DNA of 64,000 nucleotides from Paramecium pentaurelia. Its lineage: Eukaryota > Ciliophora > Oligohymenophorea > Peniculida > Parameciidae. A program made the translations under genes and the position numbers. The stretch lies in the NCBI GenBank assembly GCA_905183005.1, contig CAJJDO010000123.1, positions 283,965 to 347,964 on the forward strand, written 5' to 3'. This document shows positions 1-11,774 of the stretch, one piece after another; the stretch's first letter is position 1; the number at the start of each line of letters is the position of its first letter. Under the pieces are notes generated by a model. That model did no database searches, was not told the DNA's origin, and saw only the letters and a list, made by a program, of their open reading frames with translations.

Positions 1-420
1 TTGAATAATTGAAAGTAGTACTTTTAGTCGATAAAGGATTAAAAAATATAGAATCAATGAATACAACTGATATAATAAATCATTTCTTTCAGATAAATTA
101 GCCTCTCTACCAGTTTTAGTAAGCAAAATTCATTTTTCTATTCTACTTAGTAATTATTATTCACAAAACATAAATTTTTATATAGTTAGATATATTTAAA
201 TAATATTTCAACAATAATATTATTTTTAGAGCACAAAAAAATTCTCTGCAGGCATCCCAACATTATTCATAGTGGACTGGATCAAATAAAAGAAATAATC
301 ATAATGAGTATTGGGGCAGTTAATTAAAATATGAATATTGAACTTTCTAAATTGAATTTTGAATTTAACAACAATTTTTGAAAAATAATAAACAACTTAG
401 CTAAATAAAAATTAAGCCTT
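1..420. other. AT-rich non-coding stretch
   Basis: No reading frame of useful length in the ciliate code and no recognisable motif. No telomeric C4A2/C3A3-type repeats are seen, so this is not a chromosome end. Confidence 0.5.
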
Positions 421-690
421 CCTGTTCCTGAGCTCCATTCTTTGATAAAAAGACCCAATTATGTTAGTCTGTAGCTACCAAAGGTAAAAAGAAGCCCATA
501 GCGGAAGCAGCATATTAAGCTTCCCCATACAGGTTTTGGGGATAGAGGGCGGCTGGATAAAGGTATTTGAAGGGGGATCAAAAATCTGAAATTGGAGTCC
601 GGAGGGCCCTAAGAGAGTGGATATGCTGGAGGCCCTTTTAAAACTACAGTAGTAGGCCTTACCTCCTTTTTAAAACAGAATGATGTACTG
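421..690 (+). other. GC-richer island with an 80-codon open frame
   Basis: This block is visibly much richer in G and C than the AT-rich flanks and contains G- and C-runs rare elsewhere in the window. In the ciliate code one plus-strand frame stays open for roughly 80 codons, from a TGA near 437 to a TGA near 682, and includes a KGKKKPIAEAAYQ-like stretch. There is no in-frame ATG, so an intact gene is not supported. It could be an exon fragment, a relic, an RNA gene or foreign sequence; I do not recognise it. Confidence 0.3.
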
Positions 691-699
691 ATAAACATT

Positions 700-1540
700 G
701 AACTTAGTTATGGAATTCTATTCCTTTCGCCCATTTAATATAATAAAAAGGACAACTTAGTTATAAGAATTAATATTTTACTTGAAACAGTATAATTGTT
801 AAAGAATTTAGAATTCATTTCGATATGACTAAATTAAATAATGGTTTGAGGCTACTAAGAAGAAGGATTTTGTGAATTGAGTAGAGTCAAATCTCTCTAA
901 AAATACAATTGAATTCAATTATTAAATTTTGGAGAAGCAAATTAAAAGAAATCAATTTTACGGACTCGTTCCATTATTATCATTGAGTAATTAAATATTA
1001 AGTCTCATTAATTTCCTTTATTAAACTTTCTCAATTTCAGATTATCTTATGAAGATTATAATATAAATATTACAAGTTTTTCTTTTTCACTTTGCTTTGC
1101 TAATTCATTAATTTTGTCTAGGAGATCTAACTTGATTAATTCATTGACCTTTTAAAAAACCTGCCTTATGACTATCTAACTAAAGGAGTATGAAATGTTT
1201 GGATCTGTTTTTTAGAAAAAACAAATACTTTAAATCTTCTTACAAGAAGATAGGAAAAATCCTTTCAAAATAATCCTGTTGTAGGCTGAATCTATTGACC
1301 CCATTACTGTAAAGGCTTCTCTAATTGTTATTTGCGTAATCATTAATACTTTATAAAGTTTTATTTTTTAATTTCAGTATTTATTTTCGAAGTTTGTCTT
1401 CTTGAGTTAATTATTTCAGTTTTGAAAAATTTAATTGTGATATGCCATAATTAACAATCCTAAACTGTAATTTTTTTAATTAAAATATTTTTTATACTGT
1501 TTTGGTTAATTTTAACTGAAAAATGTTATTAAATGAGAAC
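700..1540. other. AT-rich non-coding stretch
   Basis: No supported gene. Scattered short frames only. Confidence 0.45.
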
Positions 1541-1542
1541 TT

Positions 1543-1966
1543 ATGATTAATTCCAATAAAATTCAGCCAATCTCTAACCTCACAAACCCGAGCGTTACCA
1601 ATGCTAATATATTCTTCTAAGAAGCCATAAATGTTTTGGTGAGTGTTTAAATTATGATACTATCATAACTTTAAAAAATAAGGCTAATTCAAGAAACAGG
1701 CCTGAAATACACTCTTCATCCTGAGGAAACCCACTGTTTCTGTTTCTGCTTTTACCTTGTTAAAAATAGCTTACATAGTAAAAAGAAATAATTTAGATAA
1801 AATTTAAATTCTAAAATAGAATCATATTCCAACGAAATTTTAATTGTCTAATATTAATTTAAAAAAAGTAATTAATAACTTCATAAAAAAAATATTCCTC
1901 ATTTTTATTAGGCTGTTATCAGAAAGTAAGTTAAAATAAATAAATTAATAACATATTTATATTGAT
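1543..1966 (+). CDS. possible small gene or relic (unrecognised)
   Basis: An ATG at 1543 opens a frame beginning MINSNKIQPISNLTNPSVTN, whose composition looks coding. A second frame, open from about 1682 to a TGA near 1964 and beginning near LIQETGLKYTLHPEETH, could follow a GTG...AAG interruption of about 44 nt, but the phase does not join cleanly. A frameshifted relic or two chance frames are both possible. No domain is recognised. Confidence 0.22.
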
Positions 1967-1969
1967 TTT

Positions 1970-3380
1970 TTGTTGTTTGTATTTAAGCAAAAAATATATC
2001 ATAAGTAAGTTTGTAAAAAAACAATAAAATCTTGGGTATTAAAAATATAAAACGCATTATATGGATAGAGTAATTATATAGAAAATGATAAATATAATAG
2101 GTGACATTAGTAGATATCTTGTAATGTATTATGTTTGAGGTGTAATCTTAATGCAGAATTAATGAAAGTCTTTCTTCTAAATAAAATATAAATTATAATT
2201 TAAAATATGGTTTTAGAAATTATGTAGATTATTTATTATGTTGTTTAAAGAATTGAAAATACATTGGTTTTTTTAAAAAAAACTTAGTTAATAAATAAAT
2301 TTTGTTAAAAAAATAAAAATCTCTTTTAATTGCTTTAAAGAATCAAACTGTTTAAACTTTTAAATCTACTTATTAAAACTTAAAATTAAATTTACTATAT
2401 TGATATATCTTTTGATAGATTTAAAATATTATGTATTTTAAAGTGTTAATTGATATAATATATAAAATCAAATAAAAAGACTTTAAAATACTTTCAGGTT
2501 TAAATATTAAATTTAGATTAAATTTTAATTAAGTATAATATGTTAAATAAATTTAAAGACATATATGTCTAGTAAAATGTATTTTAAAATGTAAATAGTT
2601 ATAATATATTAAATCAAATTAAATGAATTTAAACAAATTTTAAGTTAAAATATTACTTGGATTATTAAAAAAATTGTTTTATTAATAAGAAATTAACCCA
2701 GATATGATGCACTAGAACTAACATGCCCGCAATGACTGGGATATTAAAAAATTTAATATATTATAGATAGAAATAAATAAATTCCAATCAGCAGCTCATT
2801 TTAATAATAATTTCATTTACTCAAAATCACCTAGATTGGTTAAGGTAATATGCGGATCAATCAAGTTTAAACAAATTTGTGGAATTCATAAACCATACTA
2901 TAATCTTTTCTCAAGGAATTTGAATTAGGATAAGTTGATAAAAATTAACGAATAAATGAGTATAATATATAGAGAGAAATCCATATGTTCTTAAGAGGAA
3001 TAAATAAATAAAATATTGATAATCTTATCAAAAATGAAAATTAAATATATAATTGAGTGATGTGTTGTTATTCTTATAAAATTTTAATTTTTTTCTTAAA
3101 TTATTCGTTGCCCCATTTGAAGATAACTTAAAACTTATTCATTAATTATACTTTTAAAAATATCAAATTAAGTTGAACAATGGATTTAATTTATTATATT
3201 TTTGCTCAAAATATGCAAGAATTTATTAAGTTTAGGTCAGGTACTATATCAAAACCAAGAGAAGTAAGAAAATTTTTTGATTCTTTTTGATTATATATAT
3301 ATATATTTTAATTACTCTAAAAATCGAAAATAAGAGAGAGAAATCAATTGATATAATTTTCTATAGGTAGTGCTTATTTT
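1970..3380. other. AT-rich intergenic stretch
   Basis: No supported gene. A short (AT)n run lies near 3291-3305. Confidence 0.45.
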
Positions 3381-3395
3381 ATTAAGATAAACAAA

Positions 3396-3765
3396 TAATT
3401 GATGTAAACCCAATGAATTACTTAGGCGGTGGATTTCATAGAAAATTCAAGTATTAGCAGCCTATTAGTATAGTATACCAAATGGGTTTTATTTAGATAA
3501 ATCATGGATTTTTGAGCCTTAATTTCAGCTGCTAGAAGACAAAGTCTAGATTGGCCTAATACTGAAGAACATGAAGCCAATGAAGGAAAGGGATTAAACT
3601 TAGTTTAAGCTAATGGCTTTAACCATACAAAATTCATTGAGAGAAGGACATTAATTGGTGAAACTTTATAGTACCTCCCTTCAAGAAAGAGACTAGAAAC
3701 TTGGAGTAAAACTGTTGTGTCCTGTGTTATCCTCTTCTCTCATTATCATACTTGAATGCATACTA
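3396..3765 (+). CDS. possible exon or gene fragment, unrecognised
   Basis: Base composition rises and two overlapping frames are open in the ciliate code. One, from about 3531 to a TGA near 3752, reads through LDWPNTEEHEANEGKG and IERRTLIGETLQYLPSRKR, which looks protein-like. The other can be joined across a GTA...TAG interval of 29 nt near 3470 to an upstream LGGGFHRKFKYQQP segment. Which frame is real cannot be settled by eye, and no start codon is assigned. Confidence 0.25.
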
Positions 3766-4212
3766 CCAATGATATTATAATTTCTCTATTAATTTGTTAT
3801 ATGTTCCTCTTCACAAATTACTTTAGTTAAACTTCGCTGATACCATGACTTTTATAGATTAAAGTTAAATAGTTTAATCATTAAATTATGGTTTTAAATT
3901 GAAAAGATTTATTATTACATGAATATTCAGAATAGCAGCTATTTTATTATATATGATGTATATTACTAAATCATAATTATCTAAGGATGTAAATAAAATT
4001 TATAATCAAAAATTACTAAGTTAATTTTTTTTAGATCGTATAATTACCAAGAAAGAAGAGTGCATAATTTAAAATAAATTTTCGATTATGTATTAAAATT
4101 TTGCATCAATTTCTTAATTTGTTTTGTCGAAATAGTTTTAATTTTCTATTTATTCCATTTACTAATATAGCATATACGCATATGATTAAAAAAAAATTCA
4201 TATTTTTAGAAA

Positions 4213-5785
4213 ATGAATTCAAAAAAAAATAATCATGCTCTTCAAAAGTCAATAATTTGGAAATAATCAAAAAAATGGGATTAAGAGAAATATAAAAGAG
4301 TGAAAGAGTCAATTCAAATCAGAATAAAGAAAAATAATGAAATCGTTTACTCAACTTCTGATGGAGAAATTCTAAGAATGTAAACCTTAATTATAAATAA
4401 AATAGAGAAAAACCTTAAGAATATTTAATCAACCATTTCTTATTCAATAATAAGGATTAGATCAAAAATCTACTATGGTTTTGTGAATATAGATAAAGCA
4501 ATAGATAATATTAAAAATGGAGTGCTACTTGGGGTGGAGAAGTTTTAAGAGGAGTTGGTGGATACATAAATAATGGATTAAAAGAAGGGCCATGGAAGGA
4601 ATTAATTTAAAATTATTCAAGGTTAATAATTAGTTATTTCTTATAAATATAGTTAAGTTATAGTATATCAAATTGGACAATACCAAAATGATAAAAAAAA
4701 AGGAATATGGGAATTTATGTATAAGAATAATAAGATGTATTTTTATTTATTAAATAATTTAGTGGTAGTGGATTATACAATGAATAAGGCTAGAAGCATT
4801 GTAAATGGAGAGAGTTGAGTCATGACTTTTCTGATTAATCTTAAATTACTTTAAATGGTGAATACAAAAACGGTAAAAAGATTGGGAGATGGGATATTTT
4901 ATTTAAGAGGTAGATTATGGAATTAATGTAAAATATTTATGTAATGCAAATTATTAGTGGAGGTGGGTAATATTCTTTTGAAGGAGATGGTGTAAAGAAT
5001 GGAAGGTGGACTGAAATAAATTTCAATTTTTCTGTGGATTTATAACTTACATATAATGGAGAATATAAAAATGGCAAAAAAATTGGATAATGGGATATTT
5101 GTTATAGGGATCGTAGAATAAATAAATTTGAAAAAATGTAAGTATTAAAATTTAGAAAATTTTAGTGGTGGTGGATTATATTTACAAGGAGGGGATGGGT
5201 AAAAGGTTGGAAAATGGATTGAATTGAGTGATTAATTTAAGCAACATGAGCAAATTTCGTATGCAGGGGAATATAATAAAAACGGTAAAAAGGTAGGTAG
5301 ATGGGATATTTGGTATAAGGATTCTGAGACAAAATATAATGAATAAATGTATTATATTAAAATAAAAAAAGTGGAGGTGGATGTTATGATTAAGAAGGTT
5401 AGGGCGTTAAAATTGGAAGTTGGATTGAGTTATGCGAAGGATTTAAGAAAAGTTAGTTGTTTTCAAAAGAAATCACTTATAATGGTGAATATATAAAAGA
5501 TAGAAAGGTAGGCAGATGGAATATTATGTATCGAGAGTGGAATAAAGAAAGTTTTCATTAAATGTATATAAATAATAATATTCCAAATTTAGTGGTTATG
5601 GATATTATGATGAAAGAGGAGATGGAATTAAAATAGGAAAATGGATGGAGTTGAGTTATTGGTTTTATGTTGATAGGTAAATAACTTATATTGGAGAATA
5701 CAAAAACGGCAAAAAAATTGGTACATGGTTTGAATTTGAAATAAAAAAGAATGAGATAATTAAGGAGATGAAATATGATGATTGA
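4213..5785 (+). CDS. YwqK/MORN-like tandem-repeat protein, 459 aa, seven introns
   Basis: Intact gene. The ATG at 4213 opens MNSKKNNHALQKSIIWKQ and the frame ends at the TGA at 5783-5785. Introns lie at 4380-4405, 4622-4652 (begins GTT), 4737-4762, 4928-4957, 5138-5165, 5349-5371 and 5564-5592; removing these 193 nt leaves exactly 460 codons. After a unique N-terminus of about 110 residues the protein is a tandem array of units of about 60 residues, each of the form IGGG.Y...G.K.GRW.E followed by GEYKNGKKIGRWDI. Such GEY/GxW modules resemble MORN or YwqK-type repeats, which form beta-sheet ladders; a binding or membrane-linked role is inference only. From the third intron on, each intron sits at the same place in the repeat, just before the GGG. 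Paralogue of the genes at 41134 and 11775. Confidence 0.88.
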
Positions 5786-6730
5786 ATTAGAATAAAATTG
5801 AATTAAATTCTTTTCATGAATTAATATGTTTTTCAAATTATTATATAAAGACATCTTTATTCATGATATAATCTTATGTTAATCTTGAGCCAATATTCTT
5901 GAAATAACAGGCATTTTTTGTTCTTTAAAAAATTTATAGAGGCACAAGTCGATCAAATTAAATTAATTGATTGCTAGAGAAAAGCTTGTATAAGCAATAA
6001 TTTCTAAATACGAAATTTAAAATGACCAATTTTTTTTGAAATATCTGAATTTTATAAGAAATCATATTTCTAGAGAAAAGTATTTATTTTTGTTATAACC
6101 TATAATTCAATTACTGTAAATGACTTAACTAATTGGGACAGATCTACTAATATTATTCCACAATGATAATCTATTATCATTTTGATATTTGTCCATTCTA
6201 ATTAATTCATATTTCCATCTTGATAGTACAATTTCTTCAATTTGAATTATTTATTTATACTATCCACTAATAACTAATAGATTTCAGCGTTTTCATAAAT
6301 TTTTCATTACAAATTAAATCTATATTTTTCATGATTACCTCTATCCAATTAGAATTTTACATTCTTTACAAGCTTAATGTATTAAATCTGAATTTTTCTT
6401 AATTTATTAAGTAAAACTTAAACAAATTAATTAATATAAAAAGGCAAACAAAAAATAATTATCAACTTATTTCTACCTTTTATACAGAATCAAAGTATTA
6501 ATGTGATTTCTGTTTATTGTTTTCTTTTCAATAATTTAAATTCTCATATGTTTTTTAATCTAATAAGTTATGTTATATCAGACATAATAATAGAACAATT
6601 ATAATATTCATAATTTTTGGAGAAATATGTAAAATTAATCATTTTTAGTAAATAATTAGTCAAATTATTAATTTAATACTATTTTATAAGTTGGAATAAA
6701 TAAATATAAACTTTTGATGTTAGGAGTCTT
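5786..6730. other. intergenic stretch; start of overlapping contig copy
   Basis: No gene supported. From 6252 onward the sequence is repeated at 9492, after the N gap. The TA at 6669-6670 is the empty site corresponding to the 30-bp insertion at 9909-9938. Confidence 0.5.
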
Positions 6731-7802
6731 ATGAAGAAATATTTGAATTATTAATACTTTAAATAATCTTTCTAGTTAGGGAAGAGCTGGAGAAATTATT
6801 TAGGAAATGATTTGAAACAAGAGAAAATTATAGTAAAATTTTGTATTTATATTAGAAAATTAGTTACTCAATTTGAGAATTAGTTCAAAATTTAAGAGGT
6901 TCTAAGGGTGCAAATGTTAAACATAATTGAAGGATGCCTATTAGACGATATAGGAAATCAAGAAATTGGGTGAAAATTAGCTAATTTTGTAATCTATGCT
7001 GCATTAGAGTAAAATGAGCAATTGGAAAAGATTATAAATGAGATTTCGGGTTAGATTAAGTTTAGGTAAGAAACTCTAAGGTGAGTTGAACTATGAGAAG
7101 TTTGAATTTAATGATTTAGATTTTTATAATTGTTACTTGCGAAATTTTTTCTGAATGATTTTTATCTTTAAACAACTCTTATTCTATATATTAGAGATAT
7201 ATGTTGTTAGATAAATTTTAAACAGGTATTCCCCTTCAACCTATTTGAATTATCTAAAAAGATTCTCCATATACAATAATAGAGGATTGAGATATGGGCC
7301 TATCAATGTAGTTCTTTTTTGAGGCCAGACTATGGGGTCTATGAGAAGGTTAACACTTTTTGTTTTACCATTAAGGTTATAGGAGGAAGAGTAATACTGT
7401 TAAGAGGTTGTGGATGGCGACTTGTCAGGAACTTGGTTTTTTTAGACCTTGAATATGATATTTATTTTCTAGTTTAATAAATCAAAAGATATAGAAAAAT
7501 ATTGTATAAGGGCATTAATAATATAATGTTAATATAAGAATTTAAAAATATAATTTTGAAAAATCAAATATTTAAGAGTCATTATAGCAACAAATTTAAT
7601 TATAATTTAGTCTTTAGTACAAAGAAAGTTAACAGTGCTTAATTAATAATTAATTTCGATAATTTAACAGATTTGATTTCAAATTGATGAACTTATTATA
7701 TAAATTAAGGCACTTAGTTTTCTTTTATGAGAATATAAAAATTAGATTAATACAATGGAATGTGTTGGAAATTAAAAATATTTAAATCTTAAGGTAGAAA
7801 AT
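6252..7802. repeat. contig-end overlap, copy 1 of 3
   Basis: 6672-7802 equals 7804-8934 at a constant offset of 1132. 6252-7802 equals 9492-11072, except that the third copy has 30 extra bases at 9911-9940. The single N at 7803 and the 51 Ns at 9441-9491 mark the joins. The most economical reading is one genomic locus represented by three unmerged contigs, not a triplication. Confidence 0.85.
6731..7084 (+). pseudogene. unrecognised ORF with one in-frame TGA (copy 1)
   Basis: ATG at 6731, then an open frame to a TGA at 6971-6973 (codon 81), then open again in the same frame to a TGA at 7082-7084 (codon 118). The text around the first TGA reads DDIGNQEIG-stop-KLANFVIYAAL, which looks like one continuous protein with tryptophan lost to TGA. 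Residues after it form an acidic helical stretch, EQNEQLEKIINEISG. A +1 frame also looks coding at the 5' end (YEEIFELLILQIIFLVREEL), so an upstream frameshift is possible. Further coding-like sequence in other frames continues to about 7440. The same sequence recurs at 7863-8216 and 10001-10354. No family is recognised. Confidence 0.35.
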
Positions 7803-7803
7803 N
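7803..7803. other. single-N contig join
   Basis: One N separates the copy ending at 7802 from the copy starting at 7804. The second contig begins two bases after the empty IES site of copy 1, as expected if an assembly-graph branch at the IES caused the break. Confidence 0.8.
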
Positions 7804-9440
7804 TTTAATACTATTTTATAAGTTGGAATAAATAAATATAAACTTTTGATGTTAGGAGTCTTATGAAGAAATATTTGAATTATTAATACTTTAAATAATC
7901 TTTCTAGTTAGGGAAGAGCTGGAGAAATTATTTAGGAAATGATTTGAAACAAGAGAAAATTATAGTAAAATTTTGTATTTATATTAGAAAATTAGTTACT
8001 CAATTTGAGAATTAGTTCAAAATTTAAGAGGTTCTAAGGGTGCAAATGTTAAACATAATTGAAGGATGCCTATTAGACGATATAGGAAATCAAGAAATTG
8101 GGTGAAAATTAGCTAATTTTGTAATCTATGCTGCATTAGAGTAAAATGAGCAATTGGAAAAGATTATAAATGAGATTTCGGGTTAGATTAAGTTTAGGTA
8201 AGAAACTCTAAGGTGAGTTGAACTATGAGAAGTTTGAATTTAATGATTTAGATTTTTATAATTGTTACTTGCGAAATTTTTTCTGAATGATTTTTATCTT
8301 TAAACAACTCTTATTCTATATATTAGAGATATATGTTGTTAGATAAATTTTAAACAGGTATTCCCCTTCAACCTATTTGAATTATCTAAAAAGATTCTCC
8401 ATATACAATAATAGAGGATTGAGATATGGGCCTATCAATGTAGTTCTTTTTTGAGGCCAGACTATGGGGTCTATGAGAAGGTTAACACTTTTTGTTTTAC
8501 CATTAAGGTTATAGGAGGAAGAGTAATACTGTTAAGAGGTTGTGGATGGCGACTTGTCAGGAACTTGGTTTTTTTAGACCTTGAATATGATATTTATTTT
8601 CTAGTTTAATAAATCAAAAGATATAGAAAAATATTGTATAAGGGCATTAATAATATAATGTTAATATAAGAATTTAAAAATATAATTTTGAAAAATCAAA
8701 TATTTAAGAGTCATTATAGCAACAAATTTAATTATAATTTAGTCTTTAGTACAAAGAAAGTTAACAGTGCTTAATTAATAATTAATTTCGATAATTTAAC
8801 AGATTTGATTTCAAATTGATGAACTTATTATATAAATTAAGGCACTTAGTTTTCTTTTATGAGAATATAAAAATTAGATTAATACAATGGAATGTGTTGG
8901 AAATTAAAAATATTTAAATCTTAAGGTAGAAAATAACTATACTTTAATCTAATTAAATTAGGAAAATAATCTTAATAAAAAAAAAATCAAAATGTGTTAA
9001 ATCATTCACATTCTTTCTCAAAATAAACAGAAGGAGCTGGAAATTTAAATATATAGTCAAATAAATAAAAATTTACAACATAATAAAACAAATATTTATA
9101 ATTTTATATTAATCTATATACTAGAACATTATCAAATTGAATGTAAAAAAAGGAATAAAAATTTACGCTTTTCTTGAATGCGTAATCATATAGATAATGA
9201 TTTAATATTATAAGTATATTGTATCAGTGTTATTTAGTAACAGTATTATATTCTTATTTTGAGAATAAGAATATTTTTATCTTATCATTTTTTTATTAAA
9301 AACAATTAAAGTAAAAGATTAATTGATCCCAAGTTGCAAATTACTAGAAAACTGTGCATTCATATAATTGCAAAGAAAGATAACAAAATATCTAACGAAA
9401 AGGACCTACATTTATTTGTTATAATGTGGAACCCCATAAT
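7804..9440. repeat. contig-end overlap, copy 2 of 3
   Basis: 7804-8934 repeats 6672-7802, and the whole of 7804-9440 is repeated at 9942-11578. It contains the second copy of the unrecognised ORF (7863-8216, TGA at 8103-8105). 8935-9440 is AT-rich without a gene. Confidence 0.85.
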
Positions 9441-9491
9441 NNNNNNNNNNNNNNNNNNNNNNNNNNNNNNNNNNNNNNNNNNNNNNNNNNN
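9441..9491. other. assembly gap, 51 N
   Basis: Run of 51 N. The sequence that should fill it is probably already present, because both flanks overlap extensively. Confidence 0.95.
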
Positions 9492-11578
9492 TATTTATAC
9501 TATCCACTAATAACTAATAGATTTCAGCGTTTTCATAAATTTTTCATTACAAATTAAATCTATATTTTTCATGATTACCTCTATCCAATTAGAATTTTAC
9601 ATTCTTTACAAGCTTAATGTATTAAATCTGAATTTTTCTTAATTTATTAAGTAAAACTTAAACAAATTAATTAATATAAAAAGGCAAACAAAAAATAATT
9701 ATCAACTTATTTCTACCTTTTATACAGAATCAAAGTATTAATGTGATTTCTGTTTATTGTTTTCTTTTCAATAATTTAAATTCTCATATGTTTTTTAATC
9801 TAATAAGTTATGTTATATCAGACATAATAATAGAACAATTATAATATTCATAATTTTTGGAGAAATATGTAAAATTAATCATTTTTAGTAAATAATTAGT
9901 CAAATTATTATAGCTCATTAGAAATCTTTTTTAATGTATAATTTAATACTATTTTATAAGTTGGAATAAATAAATATAAACTTTTGATGTTAGGAGTCTT
10001 ATGAAGAAATATTTGAATTATTAATACTTTAAATAATCTTTCTAGTTAGGGAAGAGCTGGAGAAATTATTTAGGAAATGATTTGAAACAAGAGAAAATTA
10101 TAGTAAAATTTTGTATTTATATTAGAAAATTAGTTACTCAATTTGAGAATTAGTTCAAAATTTAAGAGGTTCTAAGGGTGCAAATGTTAAACATAATTGA
10201 AGGATGCCTATTAGACGATATAGGAAATCAAGAAATTGGGTGAAAATTAGCTAATTTTGTAATCTATGCTGCATTAGAGTAAAATGAGCAATTGGAAAAG
10301 ATTATAAATGAGATTTCGGGTTAGATTAAGTTTAGGTAAGAAACTCTAAGGTGAGTTGAACTATGAGAAGTTTGAATTTAATGATTTAGATTTTTATAAT
10401 TGTTACTTGCGAAATTTTTTCTGAATGATTTTTATCTTTAAACAACTCTTATTCTATATATTAGAGATATATGTTGTTAGATAAATTTTAAACAGGTATT
10501 CCCCTTCAACCTATTTGAATTATCTAAAAAGATTCTCCATATACAATAATAGAGGATTGAGATATGGGCCTATCAATGTAGTTCTTTTTTGAGGCCAGAC
10601 TATGGGGTCTATGAGAAGGTTAACACTTTTTGTTTTACCATTAAGGTTATAGGAGGAAGAGTAATACTGTTAAGAGGTTGTGGATGGCGACTTGTCAGGA
10701 ACTTGGTTTTTTTAGACCTTGAATATGATATTTATTTTCTAGTTTAATAAATCAAAAGATATAGAAAAATATTGTATAAGGGCATTAATAATATAATGTT
10801 AATATAAGAATTTAAAAATATAATTTTGAAAAATCAAATATTTAAGAGTCATTATAGCAACAAATTTAATTATAATTTAGTCTTTAGTACAAAGAAAGTT
10901 AACAGTGCTTAATTAATAATTAATTTCGATAATTTAACAGATTTGATTTCAAATTGATGAACTTATTATATAAATTAAGGCACTTAGTTTTCTTTTATGA
11001 GAATATAAAAATTAGATTAATACAATGGAATGTGTTGGAAATTAAAAATATTTAAATCTTAAGGTAGAAAATAACTATACTTTAATCTAATTAAATTAGG
11101 AAAATAATCTTAATAAAAAAAAAATCAAAATGTGTTAAATCATTCACATTCTTTCTCAAAATAAACAGAAGGAGCTGGAAATTTAAATATATAGTCAAAT
11201 AAATAAAAATTTACAACATAATAAAACAAATATTTATAATTTTATATTAATCTATATACTAGAACATTATCAAATTGAATGTAAAAAAAGGAATAAAAAT
11301 TTACGCTTTTCTTGAATGCGTAATCATATAGATAATGATTTAATATTATAAGTATATTGTATCAGTGTTATTTAGTAACAGTATTATATTCTTATTTTGA
11401 GAATAAGAATATTTTTATCTTATCATTTTTTTATTAAAAACAATTAAAGTAAAAGATTAATTGATCCCAAGTTGCAAATTACTAGAAAACTGTGCATTCA
11501 TATAATTGCAAAGAAAGATAACAAAATATCTAACGAAAAGGACCTACATTTATTTGTTATAATGTGGAACCCCATAAT
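9492..11578. repeat. contig-end overlap, copy 3 of 3, carrying the 30-bp insertion
   Basis: This copy spans everything in copies 1 and 2 and runs on into unique sequence at 11579. It contains the third copy of the unrecognised ORF at 10001-10354. Apart from 9911-9940 I saw no difference from the other copies. Confidence 0.85.
9909..9938. mobile_element. candidate 30-bp internal eliminated sequence (IES)
   Basis: Relative to 6661-6680 this copy has exactly 30 extra bases, and the insertion is bounded by TA dinucleotides: one TA remains in the empty allele at 6669-6670. The left end TATAGCTC matches the Paramecium IES end consensus TAYAGYNR at seven of eight positions; the right end, read inward as TATACATT, matches less well. 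Thirty bases fall in the shortest IES size class known for Paramecium (about 26-30 bp). IESs are germline sequences excised precisely between TAs by the PiggyMac domesticated transposase. The site lies upstream of the unrecognised ORF. Confidence 0.7.
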
Positions 11579-11774
11579 ATTATCATAATATCAAATCATA
11601 TAAAAATAAATTATATAAATTCAAAACCACTAATGTTTTTCCCTCTTTTAAATATATTATCATTTGATATTTATGGTTCCAATGTTAAATCATCCTTAAT
11701 TAAACAATTTAAATTTCTTAATTCAAAAATTTAATAGAAAAATAATTTATTTAAAATTAAGATATTTTTCTACT
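11073..11774. other. AT-rich intergenic stretch
   Basis: No gene supported between the overlap block and the repeat-family pseudogene. Confidence 0.45.

Noticed and set aside
6252..11578. A biological triplication or transposon family
   Set aside because: The copies end exactly at N positions, show no divergence apart from the IES-like insertion, and have no terminal repeats of their own.
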